IMG/VR virus record: IMGVR_UViG_3300045922_000517
Span: 1-26,787 of that record
Source of the DNA: a virus
Reading direction: 5' to 3' (one strand)
DNA length: 26,787 nt
Both the position numbers and the translations under genes were made by a program. Below the pieces are notes generated by a model that had not been told where the DNA came from, ran no database searches, and saw only the letters and a program-made list of their open reading frames with translations. Of the stretch, positions 1 through 8,500 are shown piece after piece. Every line of letters starts with the position of its first letter. Position 1 is the stretch's first letter.

Positions 1-190
1 CCAGAATATCCATCAGCAGTTCGACCGCACCGGTCGGAAGCTCAATGGGTTCGTCATGGCCAGAGTCGCGGACGCACAGCGTCAGCGGTCGCTTGCGGTG
101 GGCAAATCGGGACAGCAGCTGCCCGGACGCGCGGGCGATGGCCGCGTCCTGCGCAGAAGGCGGCATCTGGCGGTGGGCGAGCATGGTCAT
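1..190 (-). CDS. HTH antitoxin, N-terminal part (partial)
   Basis: The minus-strand frame opens with ATG at 190-188 and runs off the window. A strong GGAGGT Shine-Dalgarno (200-195) lies 4 nt upstream; an in-frame ATG at 184 is an alternative start. The visible ~63 residues include SAQDAAIARASGQLL and end in ELPTGAVELLMDIL. From memory this is the N-terminal signature of excisionase/antitoxin-type proteins (usually LPxxAlrLLvdiL, followed by a MerR-like HTH), often encoded beside a PIN-domain toxin. The HTH and any toxin would lie outside the window. Such proteins repress their own operon and neutralise the partner toxin. It could belong to the host flank or to the phage; the gene is co-oriented with the late block, with no boundary visible between them. 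Family assignment is fairly good, function inferred. Confidence 0.7.
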   Translation of the reverse strand, partial: MTMLAHRQMPPSAQDAAIARASGQLLSRFAHRKRPLTLCVRDSGHDEPIELPTGAVELLMDIL

Positions 191-271
191 GGGGACCTCC
201 TTGTTTTCTCGGGCCATAGTTTCCGGGGGGCTCGCGCGGCGCTGGGCGGATCGGCGCGGATGGTGCACCCT

Positions 272-486
272 CTAGCGCACCCGCTCGGCCCGCTCGCTGC
301 TGGTCTCACCGCAGCGGAACGCCGCCCCCATCGCGTTCATCGCCCGGCACATCCGCACTGCCGCATCGCTCACCCGCTCGGCCCAAGCCTCAAGCTGCGC
401 ATCATAGCGCGCCATAGCGCGCCATAGCGCGCCCGGCCTCGTAGTGCTCGTTGCCTGGCGCGGTGAACCAGGCTTTTAATCTTCAT
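272..486 (-). pseudogene. Small phage protein gene broken by two +1 shifts
   Basis: An ATG at 486-484 overlaps the stop of the upstream 103-aa gene (ATGA), as expected for the next gene of the operon. Its frame reads MKIKS, but skipping one base of the four-T run at 474-477 gives MKI followed by KAWFTAPGNEHYEAGRAMARY. That frame hits TGA at 404-402 inside a 10-bp tandem repeat. Removing one 10-bp unit restores DAQLEAWAERVSDAAV and onward to a TAG at 274-272. The reconstructed product is about 67 residues, charged, helix-prone and without membrane segments. I do not recognise the family. Two independent +1 lesions suggest a decayed gene, though length variation at the repeat could be one of them. 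Sequencing error cannot be excluded. Confidence 0.5.
403..432. repeat. 10-bp tandem repeat, three copies
   Basis: The unit CATAGCGCGC occurs three times head to tail (403-412, 413-422, 423-432). As 10 is not a multiple of 3, each copy gained or lost changes the reading frame of the small minus-strand gene it lies in. Two copies give an open frame across the repeat; three copies give a stop. Confidence 0.9.
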
Positions 487-794
487 TTGCTGCCCTTCCA
501 TCTTCTATCAATCAGAGGGCTCTTAAAATCTTCTTCGACGCAACTTTGTTCGATGTCAGCTTGCAACACTTCGCGGACTGTGCTTGGAAACGCCCACATT
601 GGCATTATTCCGCCAGTGTTCCAATCAACAAAAGCGCGCCCATCATCTGAAAACGCAATCAACGCATAAGCCACAATATTGGCGTAATTGTTAACAGCAT
701 TTGCTGATTGCACCATTTCTCTACGAATGGCTCTACGTCGGATTCGTTCGATCTGGCTTTTGTGTGCGCTCAATCTGACTGGTTTTGCGCTCAT
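483..794 (-). CDS. Hypothetical phage protein, 103 aa
   Basis: The 103-residue frame starts at ATG 794 with a strong GGAGGT (805-800) five bases upstream, and its start overlaps the stop of the 28-aa gene upstream (ATGA). The N-terminus (residues 1-27) is very basic, with RIRRRAIRREM. The middle is hydrophobic (NNYANIVAYALIAFSDDG), and a tryptophan-containing stretch, DWNTGGIMPMWAFPSTV, follows. No known motif is recognised. Base composition is somewhat AT-richer than the lysis genes beside it, which may indicate a separate acquisition. It lies at the distal end of the lysis cassette, where small accessory lysis or moron genes are common; that role is only inferred from position. Confidence 0.7.
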   Translation of the reverse strand: MSAKPVRLSAHKSQIERIRRRAIRREMVQSANAVNNYANIVAYALIAFSDDGRAFVDWNTGGIMPMWAFPSTVREVLQADIEQSCVEEDFKSPLIDRRWKGSK

Positions 795-877
795 GCTTGA
801 CCTCCGTAAAGTTTGGTTTCAGCCTCACGGCGACGCGTAAGGCCCCAGCGGGCCAGCAGCGAGACAATCAGGCTCAT
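791..877 (-). CDS. 28-aa peptide gene between holin and 103-aa gene
   Basis: This frame is short and easily missed: MSLIVSLLARWGL followed by TRRREAETKLYGGQA. Its ATG (877-875) overlaps the stop of the holin-like gene by ATGA, and its own TGA (793-791) overlaps the ATG of the 103-aa gene in the same way. A GGGAG Shine-Dalgarno lies about 8 nt upstream, inside the holin gene. The seamless tiling of starts and stops is the main evidence. The first 12 residues are hydrophobic/amphipathic and the rest basic, so it could associate with membrane. No family recognised; possible lysis accessory peptide, or only a translational-coupling relay. Confidence 0.55.
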   Translation of the reverse strand: MSLIVSLLARWGLTRRREAETKLYGGQA

Positions 878-1107
878 TCTTCGCTCCCTTCGTCCAGTTC
901 TCCGGTTTCCCGCGCCTTGGGCCGAAATGTCCCGATCACGCCGATCAGGCCCGTCACCGCCATGCCGATGAAGCCCAGCGCGGCAAGCACCTCATCGAGA
1001 TAGCGCTCGGGCGCAAGCGCCACCGCCAGCCCGCCGACAGCGGACAGTAACACAATCGCCCCCAGCGTGGCCAGATAGGCAATCAGCGCATCCTGCCGGG
1101 GTTTCAC
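874..1107 (-). CDS. Holin candidate, two TM segments
   Basis: The 77-residue protein has hydrophobic segments at about residues 8-31 and 40-62, separated by a short charged loop (APERYLDE), and a charged tail ending in GELDEGSEE. This is the layout of small phage holins with two membrane spans, which form lesions in the inner membrane at a set time. The start is GTG at 1107, overlapping the TGA of the endolysin gene by four bases (GTGA), so its translation is probably coupled to the endolysin. It could be another membrane protein of the lysis cassette; the neighbouring 88-aa protein is a second holin candidate. No sequence family was recognised. Confidence 0.6.
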   Translation of the reverse strand: MKPRQDALIAYLATLGAIVLLSAVGGLAVALAPERYLDEVLAALGFIGMAVTGLIGVIGTFRPKARETGELDEGSEE

Positions 1108-1712
1108 GGCCTCACGCCCGTCTTGCGCTTAAGCCACTCGCGGAACTGCCGCACCGTGCGCCCGCCGCCGAGGATCGAGGAGTTCGCCCGGGCCGCCGCC
1201 GCGTCGACAATGTCTGCCGCACGCGCCTCGGGCGGCGCTTTGAGCATCCGGATCGCCGTGCCCGCGCCCAGGAAATGCGCGGCGTAGAGCGTGGCCGCAT
1301 TGATCGGAATGCCCGCCGCTTGCAGCGCCCTCACATTCTTCATGGTGAACGAACGCGCCCGCGCGGTCTGCTCCTCAACCGAGGGCTTGAGGCCGCCGAA
1401 AGCCTTGCTCATGTCCGGCCCCCACGCGCCGCCCTCGGCGCGCCAGGTCGAACGGATGAACTGATAGAGGCCGCTCGCCGAGCTGGTTGCCGCTTTGACA
1501 TAGGGCTGGTTGCCGCTCTCGATGCGCGCCAGCATCTCGAAATAGCCCGGCGGGATCGGATCGCGATCTGCCGACGGCGCAGCAGGTGCGCGCGGCACGC
1601 CAAACGCATCAAGCAGGTTGTCGAGCGCGAGGACATTGCCCGGATCATCAAACAGCCCAGGGCGCGCCGCCGCACGAACCGCATCGAAGATCGGCTTCCG
1701 TGGGTCGTTCAT
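1104..1712 (-). CDS. Endolysin, SLT-type lytic transglycosylase
   Basis: The 202-residue protein would cleave the glycan strands of peptidoglycan at the end of infection. Residues 55-160 resemble the lysozyme-like SLT fold: the motif ARIESGN places the probable catalytic glutamate at E65, followed by SSASGLYQFIRSTW (about 77-90), the GLYQF block typical of the family. The C-terminal 40 residues are basic. No signal peptide is visible, so release needs a holin. Start is ATG 1712, overlapping the stop of the upstream 88-aa gene (ATGA). The residues before E65 form a short proline/alanine-rich lead-in. Position between two small membrane proteins supports a lysis role rather than a virion-borne enzyme. 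Confidence 0.85.
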   Translation of the reverse strand: MNDPRKPIFDAVRAAARPGLFDDPGNVLALDNLLDAFGVPRAPAAPSADRDPIPPGYFEMLARIESGNQPYVKAATSSASGLYQFIRSTWRAEGGAWGPDMSKAFGGLKPSVEEQTARARSFTMKNVRALQAAGIPINAATLYAAHFLGAGTAIRMLKAPPEARAADIVDAAAARANSSILGGGRTVRQFREWLKRKTGVRP

Positions 1713-1975
1713 GCCTTAACCCCCGTCACCAGCCACTGGATGAATGCCCAGCAAGCGGCAAGACCCGCCCCGATCCCGGCGATCCACTTGACGAACGCGC
1801 CCGCCTTGCCCGCCATGCGATAGCCATCGGCGAGGTCGTGCAGCACAGGCGCGATCTCGACCAGATCGTGCAGTGCCTTTTGCGTGTCACGATTGGTCAG
1901 GCTTTCGATACTGCTCGCCAGGTCTGCGATTTGCTTGGCAATCGCAGCCAGTGCCTCGCGATCCTGCTGGTTCAT
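1709..1975 (-). CDS. Tail-anchored small membrane protein of the lysis cassette
   Basis: The 88-residue protein has an N-terminal helical, coiled-coil-like region (about 1-50, with spaced leucines and isoleucines) and a single hydrophobic segment at about residues 60-84 (KWIAGIGAGLAACWAFIQWLV). Small C-tail-anchored proteins of this shape occur next to phage endolysins and include XhlA-like haemolysin/holin partners; I infer a similar role here from shape and position. It overlaps the endolysin start by four bases. A weak AAGG lies upstream of the ATG at 1975. It may be the holin itself, a holin regulator, or a spanin-like protein. Confidence 0.65.
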   Translation of the reverse strand: MNQQDREALAAIAKQIADLASSIESLTNRDTQKALHDLVEIAPVLHDLADGYRMAGKAGAFVKWIAGIGAGLAACWAFIQWLVTGVKA

Positions 1976-2009
1976 CGCCGTGCCTTGCGCCAGATGATTA
2001 GAGGGCCAA

Positions 2010-4610
2010 TCATAGTGTCAGCACCAACGCCTGATTGGAACCGGCCACATACCAGCCCAGTTTATTCAGATCGTCCAGGCTGTTCGGCTCGCCGCTGGCA
2101 TAGATAGAGCCGCCAAACAACAGCAGGCCCGAACGCCAGTTTTCCTGCGTGATTGTCGCCGCCGAATACCGCCCCGGTGATCCGGGGACATAGCGGATCG
2201 CAACGCTCGTTGAAGGCGTAGAGGCCAAGGTCAATTCAACCTCACCGGTCGCCGCGTCCGTAATCACGCCGCTAACAACATTCGATTTGGACCACGCGCC
2301 ACCATCGATTGACGCCTCAAAACCAGCACCTGGATCGCCGCCCGTTTTCTTGACGTGCAAATTGTAGGTGTAGGAGCCTGATTGCGCCGCCGTGCTGTAA
2401 CCCGTCGCCCCTTCTGGCAGCCCCTGACCGGGGTTGGGCCGAGGCAGGCCAAGACGAACCTTGACCTTGTTCGCAGCCGTCCCTGCACTGATTGTCTCAA
2501 AGAACACCGGGCCGGGATAGGCCGTTGACGGTGCGATGATTTGCAGCATCGCATCCGCCGCGGCCACAGCCACCTCGGTCGATCCCTCAAAATCCCCAGG
2601 CTCGGGATGCGTAACGGAGCCGGACGGCAACCCGCCCGCGCTATTTTCTCCCTCCATCTTGTGACCGATCACCTCCGGCCCAACAAGGTAATTGTAGATG
2701 TGCGAATAGTTCCGGAAATGGTCGCGACTGTCGGCCTCGTTTGAGTTATCCGTATTTGTTGCGCCGCTTCCAGTCGTTGCCCGGTTGCAGGGATTGATAA
2801 CTGTTGCTGCGTTGAGGCTTGAAGAACCATCAAACAGATAGTGGTCGATGTCAGCAGTAGGGATATTGCTGCTTGCGTTATATGTGCCACTATTCGAACC
2901 AACACCAGTAAGCAGCGGGCGATACGCAACAGGCATTGGATTGACTGGGCTTAGGGATGCCTCCCAGCCAAAAATCAGATGCGCAGTCACCACTGCCTCG
3001 TTTGATGGCCCGCGCGCTGTCATGAACGCGCGCAATGCCTCAAGATCGCTCCATTTCCTGCTCGTGTCGTCGTCATTCATCAATGCGAGCGGAGATGTTC
3101 CGATAACGCAATTCAGACGAATGTGAACGGAACGATTGGAATACTGGCGGATGCGTTGCGCGATAGCGGCACAACCCTCGCCGACCCACGCTGTCTGATC
3201 CTGCGTGACCATAATCATGCGCTTGTCTGTGGTAAGATGGTTAAATGCCGCAAAACTAATGGTATCGCAGTCTGGCGGAAGCGTGAAATTGGTGCCTATC
3301 CCTGCGGTGTGCCGCCCCTGGGTCGATGCAAACACGCCTTCTGACTGCGCGTGCATCTCGATCACAGGGCCGCTTGTGCAGAAGGCATGAGTGGATGCAA
3401 TGATCGTGTCATTGCTGGACATCTTCACCTGAATTTGCGCCTTCCCGGTCCATTCGGGCACACTCACATAGCCGTCAAATGCCCCTCCTGTTACCGTGAT
3501 ACCGCTTTCTGACCAAGGTGTCAGCGCATCGCCATTGTCGCGCACAATGCGGAATCGCAAGGAACCCGTTAGCCCGCCGACATTCCCCCGCAGACGAACA
3601 CGCGCATTGGTCGAACCGTAGGGAACCGGGAAATGCTCGGGTTGGAAATAGGGCTTCAGCGTGATCCAGTTCGTCGCGCCTTGACGGCGCAGCGTTTCGC
3701 CCGGCCACACAGTCCCCTGTTGCGTCACGCTAATGCCAGAGAATGTCGTGGCCGCCGTCAGGTCGATGTCGCCCGCAGTGGTCAAAGGCAGATGGCAGTA
3801 AACTGTCGCACCAGCACCCGTGGCAACAGTCACGGGATTGGAGCCTGCCACCATGCTTTCGATATTTGCCTTCGACAGGGCGGCATTGCAGAACAGTATG
3901 TCCCCCATCGACCCGCGCCACTGCGCCGCCAGGTGATACCCTCCGGAGTTGTCAAACGGAAACGTCGTTAATGCAGCACCAATGACAAGATCGTTTGTGA
4001 GCGCAACAGACGAAACGCCAATCCAGCTATTGGGCTTGGCTACCGGGTCGCCGTCATACCAGGTCGCGCCATCAATGTCGTAGACGTGCAGGTATCCGTT
4101 GGTGCCATCATTCCAGGCCCACACAACGAACGGCCCTCTGGCACTGGTGGGAATGACCGCGCTTTCCAACAGCCATGTGCCCGGACCGGCTTCGCCGCGT
4201 GCCCAGAACTCGAACTTCTGGCGCTTCGATGCGGTTGGGTGCTCTAGCGGATAGTAACGCAGCCCTGTCGTGCGATTGACGACGCTGTTTGTGTTTGTGC
4301 CAAACAGCATAGGGAAAAAGTTCTGGCCATCGATCCGTTCACGGTGCGGATCGCAGAAAACCACGCACGAATAGGCATTGCGCCAGTAATCGGTCGCCGA
4401 GTTCGTTCCGCTTGCCTGTGTCCGGAAATTGTTGACCGTAAACTGCCCGTTTTTCGCTGGATCGGTGGTGCGCCCGTTTTCAAACGGGAACATGATCGAA
4501 CCAAAATGCTGAACATTGGTCGGCAGCGGAAGAGACCCGCTCATGTTGCGCGGCCCAAATCCAATACTTAACGACAAATCAACGCTCACCAGCCGTCTCC
4601 GCTCATCCAA
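2010..4610 (-). CDS. Tailspike/receptor-binding protein with LamG-like and SGNH-like regions
   Basis: This 866-residue protein sits directly after the tail-fibre adaptor and overlaps it by 8 bp. Residues ~40-260 look like a concanavalin/LamG-type fold, with the typical closing stretch GSMGDILFCNAALSKANIE. A beta-rich linker (residues ~300-410) follows. Then comes a region resembling SGNH/sialate-O-acetylesterase hydrolases: HAQSEG puts a candidate nucleophile at S423 (compare GQSN), LIFGWEAS lies mid-domain, and VTHPEPGDFEG gives a candidate catalytic histidine at H668, although the usual Asp three residues before the His is Ser here. The C-terminal ~150 residues are beta-rich and may trimerise or bind the receptor. 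Expected role: host surface binding and deacetylation of surface glycans. The virion role is likely; the enzymatic reading is inference. Confidence 0.65.
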   Translation of the reverse strand: MDERRRLVSVDLSLSIGFGPRNMSGSLPLPTNVQHFGSIMFPFENGRTTDPAKNGQFTVNNFRTQASGTNSATDYWRNAYSCVVFCDPHRERIDGQNFFPMLFGTNTNSVVNRTTGLRYYPLEHPTASKRQKFEFWARGEAGPGTWLLESAVIPTSARGPFVVWAWNDGTNGYLHVYDIDGATWYDGDPVAKPNSWIGVSSVALTNDLVIGAALTTFPFDNSGGYHLAAQWRGSMGDILFCNAALSKANIESMVAGSNPVTVATGAGATVYCHLPLTTAGDIDLTAATTFSGISVTQQGTVWPGETLRRQGATNWITLKPYFQPEHFPVPYGSTNARVRLRGNVGGLTGSLRFRIVRDNGDALTPWSESGITVTGGAFDGYVSVPEWTGKAQIQVKMSSNDTIIASTHAFCTSGPVIEMHAQSEGVFASTQGRHTAGIGTNFTLPPDCDTISFAAFNHLTTDKRMIMVTQDQTAWVGEGCAAIAQRIRQYSNRSVHIRLNCVIGTSPLALMNDDDTSRKWSDLEALRAFMTARGPSNEAVVTAHLIFGWEASLSPVNPMPVAYRPLLTGVGSNSGTYNASSNIPTADIDHYLFDGSSSLNAATVINPCNRATTGSGATNTDNSNEADSRDHFRNYSHIYNYLVGPEVIGHKMEGENSAGGLPSGSVTHPEPGDFEGSTEVAVAAADAMLQIIAPSTAYPGPVFFETISAGTAANKVKVRLGLPRPNPGQGLPEGATGYSTAAQSGSYTYNLHVKKTGGDPGAGFEASIDGGAWSKSNVVSGVITDAATGEVELTLASTPSTSVAIRYVPGSPGRYSAATITQENWRSGLLLFGGSIYASGEPNSLDDLNKLGWYVAGSNQALVLTL

Positions 4611-5523
4611 TCAGCCACTGGCTGCCAGTGCAAAACACTTTGACAAAATTGCTTCCGCCACCGGCAACCACAGCCAGCCTTGTCGTCGAATTGGCATCGG
4701 TGACATAAAACTCGCGTCCCTGGTTGGCTGTGCTGGCCGCTGGCAGATTGGCGACCGTGGTCACCGGACGCTTGTTGAGCGCATCCTGCACCGTGACGCC
4801 TCCGGCGGCACCCAGAAGAGATGCCGTAGTCGACGAAGATGGATCGATAATTACCGTCCGGCGAAAAACCGCAGTCCCCGCATTGTTCAGATAGATCGAT
4901 ACGCTGCCATTGTTGTTGTCGACCGCAAACTCCTGATTGTGTGACGTTCCTGCCAGACCTGCGGCGATGCTCGCGTAAATCGGGTTGTATGCCGTGCTTA
5001 CCAGTTCAACAATCGCATCAACCAGAGTCATCACGTCCATGGCAATCGGATTGCCGTTTGCGTCGAACTTCAGGTATTTGTTGGCGCGGGTGTTGGCATC
5101 GGGAATGTTCGAGGGTTGCTCGCCAATCGGAGCCTTGAGGCATTCGCGCAGTCTTGCCCGGAGCTGCTTCATCATTGCCGTCTGTTTGGCCTGCTCCGTG
5201 TTGAGCGATTTGATGTCAAACGGGCCGGTCTCGGGATGATTGGTGAACCGCTCGATTGGCATATCGCCGTAGATTACGATTTTGTCTCCGGCGTTTGCGC
5301 CCGGCGACCCAAGCGTGATCGATCCACCATTCGGTGTGTTTGCGCCGGTGACCGAATACTGGTTGGCATTGGCGGGTGTCGGTGCGTAGGTCAGAAGAAC
5401 ACCGGCGCGCGTCACCTTCAGATCAGCATTTGCGAAAAATGGATACGGCACGCCAAAGTTTGTTTGCCCTTGCGTGGCAATATAGGAAACTACCGGATTG
5501 GTGTCGTTGATCGCAATTGCCAT
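4603..5523 (-). CDS. T7 gp17-type tail fibre N-terminal/adaptor protein
   Basis: The first ~150 residues (MAIAINDTNPVVSYIATQG, then TNFGVPYPFFANADLKV and YGDMPIERFTN) match the pattern of the T7 tail-fibre N-terminal domain, which attaches fibres to the tail. A helical segment follows (about 105-130, SLNTEQAKQTAMMKQLRARL). The C-terminus (~250-306) carries GREFYVTDANSTTRLAVVAGGG and VKVFCTGSQWLIG, a small beta domain common at fibre ends. At 306 residues it is much shorter than T7 gp17 (about 550), so it is probably an adaptor onto which the large downstream tailspike docks. An AAAGGA Shine-Dalgarno lies upstream of the ATG at 5523, and a 68-bp gap separates it from the ejection protein gene. 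Confidence 0.85.
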   Translation of the reverse strand: MAIAINDTNPVVSYIATQGQTNFGVPYPFFANADLKVTRAGVLLTYAPTPANANQYSVTGANTPNGGSITLGSPGANAGDKIVIYGDMPIERFTNHPETGPFDIKSLNTEQAKQTAMMKQLRARLRECLKAPIGEQPSNIPDANTRANKYLKFDANGNPIAMDVMTLVDAIVELVSTAYNPIYASIAAGLAGTSHNQEFAVDNNNGSVSIYLNNAGTAVFRRTVIIDPSSSTTASLLGAAGGVTVQDALNKRPVTTVANLPAASTANQGREFYVTDANSTTRLAVVAGGGSNFVKVFCTGSQWLIG

Positions 5524-5591
5524 GGCCCAAATCCTTTGCCGTCCTCAATTTCCGGTTTTTCCTGCAAACGCAATGCACACAACCTGTTACA

Positions 5592-8500
5592 TCATTGGTT
5601 TGCAGCCATTTGCCCGTCTTCAACTCCAAACGCGCTCCCGACCAGATTTTTCATCAGACTTTTGAGGTAGAAAAGGCTATGACCTGGCATGATTTTGCGA
5701 ATGGTTTCCGCTGTTTCCCTGTCTGAAACATCATTGTCCAGCATGACGCGGGCCACGTTGGCTACAGCACCCCCGACCGGCCCGGTCGCTTCGCCGACCA
5801 CATCTGCAACGTTGGGGTTGCGAATGAAAGGCTCAAGCCCGATAAGCGGCCTGATTCCGACTGTCCCCAGCGATGCTGTTTCAGCCATCGTGACAAGGTC
5901 AGAATAGACTCCTGTAATCCCGGATGCGTCTATGGCTCGCATCGCACGTTCTTCCGGGCTCATGTTGTCCCACCAATCGTCGTCAAGTTTCAGGGACTGG
6001 CTAAGATACCCCAGCCCGACAAGCGCCGCCATCCCGGCAACACTTGACCTGTCACGCCCTTGAAGACTGGACAGCAGGATGCGGTTGATTGCCCCGAAGC
6101 CGTAAGTCATGAACATGAACGGCAGGCGCAGCAGGGGATACTCGCGGCCTTTGACAAAGCCTTTTGCGATTTCCGGAATATCGGCAAGACCAGCTGTTGG
6201 CACGATGTTTTTGGTCATCCCGGCAACAGCCGTCAGGAACACACGCGCGGCGTCAGCGTCCGGCCACTCGCCCGCGTTTGGCAGGTAAAAGTCGCCCGCC
6301 TTTTCATAAGGTTGCCGGGCTATGCGTTGCGCCATCTCTTTGTCTATTCCATAGCTCGCAAGTATCGCGACAGTCTTGTTGTCCGCTTCGCCTTTTGCCA
6401 GCGCAAGGATGTCCTCAAGCATAAACTGGTGCGTGAACGTCGCGCTGATGCGTTTGGTGATGTCCGTGAACGGCGCAAGCAGGTTCAGAATAAAGTAAGG
6501 CCCGGTGGCAAAATTGGTCATTTGCTGACCGAACCTGCCGATTTTCGTGGTTGCCTCGCCGGTTGGGCCGCCTTGTTCCACAAAGCGGGCAAGCGCGGTT
6601 GACTGCACGCTGTCCAACCCTTGCAGCGTAAGATTGGCAATCCTTTTGCTGGCTTCCTTGAACTCGGCCTTTTGGCCAAACGCATAACGGCTGATCCCAT
6701 CAAATGTGCGGCTAAACCCGTGCACCATGAACATGCGCGCGACTTCGGGAATTGACGACAGCATGGCGCTGCCCAGATAGGTGATAACGCCGTAGGACGA
6801 CAGCGCGGAAGCAATCCGGCGCTGATTTACCAGCCCGGGTTCCATCTCGTAAATCTTGCCGGTCAACTTGTCGCGGGCGCGTTCCATCATTTCCCGCGCT
6901 TTGGCCATTTCTTCCAGCCCTTTCGCGACGTCATCCACGTCCATTTCGCGCGCGGTCTGGATGAGGATGTCGTCAATCGCGCTGCTTGCGTCTCCCTCGC
7001 CAAAGATGCGATAGATTTCGTTCGCGATCCCAAACCGCTCCGAATAAGTGCGGATAACCTTTTCAATGTCGGTCTCGATGAAAGGCAAAACATAGCTGTT
7101 CGGGATGTCGATCACACGCATTTTCAGAAAGCTTGCGCTTGCCTTTGGATTGAAAGCCTGAAACTCTCCCAGCTCAGCCTGCTGAATGATCGTGTTGATT
7201 GCCGCCTGGGCGCGTTTTTCTGGCGAGCCTGCATGTGCCCCACGCGGGTCAGGATGATTTCTGAACCAGTCTGCCAGAATTGCCCGCAACTGCTTTGGAC
7301 CGGCTTCATCTTCGAGGATTTTGTCGATGCGCCAGAACCGTGGCAGATAGTTGGGTTCGTTGCGCACAAATCCGCGCTCGCTTGCCAGCCGTTCGATTGT
7401 TTGCGCCATGTTTTTGAAATAGAACAGCTCGGCCTCGCTGAACTTCTCGTCGATGCTGCGCGCGTATTTGATTGCCGGATTTCCAAAATCTGGAGGAAAA
7501 TCAAGCTCGTGACGTTTCAACCTGTTGTTGTGCGCTTCTTCCAGAAGCGCGTCAGTCAGCTCCATTGTGCGCGACAGCAGGGTTTTTTCATCGCGCCCGC
7601 GAAAGCCTAGCAGTCTGGCGGCAAGCTCGACCAGCCTGTCCCACAGGCTCATGTTCTGCTTCCACGGTTGCTCTTTCAGCCACTTCTGGAAGGCGGGATT
7701 GGACAGGCTTTCCGCCATGAACTCGTCGATATTGGTCAGCCCATACCATTCGTCGCTTGTCGCGCGTTCCGACGCCTGAACGAACACATCGCGCAAATCT
7801 TCGACCAGTGCCTTGGCCTTGGGCGAGTCGGTCTGGCGCATCAAGAACCCAAACCGCTCGATCAGGGCGATGTGGGTTGCCTCATGAAGAAGCGCGTGAA
7901 CTCCCTGCGGGCTTTTGACCTGCCGCACAAACGCCACAGGAGAGCGCCCGGTGTTCCAGAAGTTGGCAAAGCCAAGAGAGTTTTTTCTCAGATTGTCTAC
8001 ACTCTCGTTGCCAACTACTACCCACACATCCCTTTTGATAATTTTTGCCAGTTTGTTGGCAATTTCCTTTTGCGCGTCCGTCATGTAGGATTGGACATCG
8101 GCATCCTGCAAAACGGAAATCAGCCTTTTCACATATGATTCGCTTTGGATATTTTCCGCGCTCGTTGTTTGTCCCGTCTGCGGGCGGCCCATCGGCTTTT
8201 CCGGCCCTTTGCCTTGACTGCGCAGACGGTCGTATTCGGCTAGTCGCGCTGAAATCTCATCCAGAAGCCGTTTTTGCTTCGCGCTGAGCGGGTAAGGCGC
8301 GTTTCTTAGCTCATCGGCGATGCGACGGTCACGTGCGATCATGCGATTGAGCACGTTCATCTGTCTGGCGTAGTCGACGCTTTCGACACGCGCCAGCACA
8401 TCGGTCAACTCTTCATTCTGTTCCAGAACAAGCCTGAACTCTTCCGCCAGCCATTTTGCGAGGTTTTCCCGTTTCTGTTTCCAGGCGTAAAGCTCCAGCT

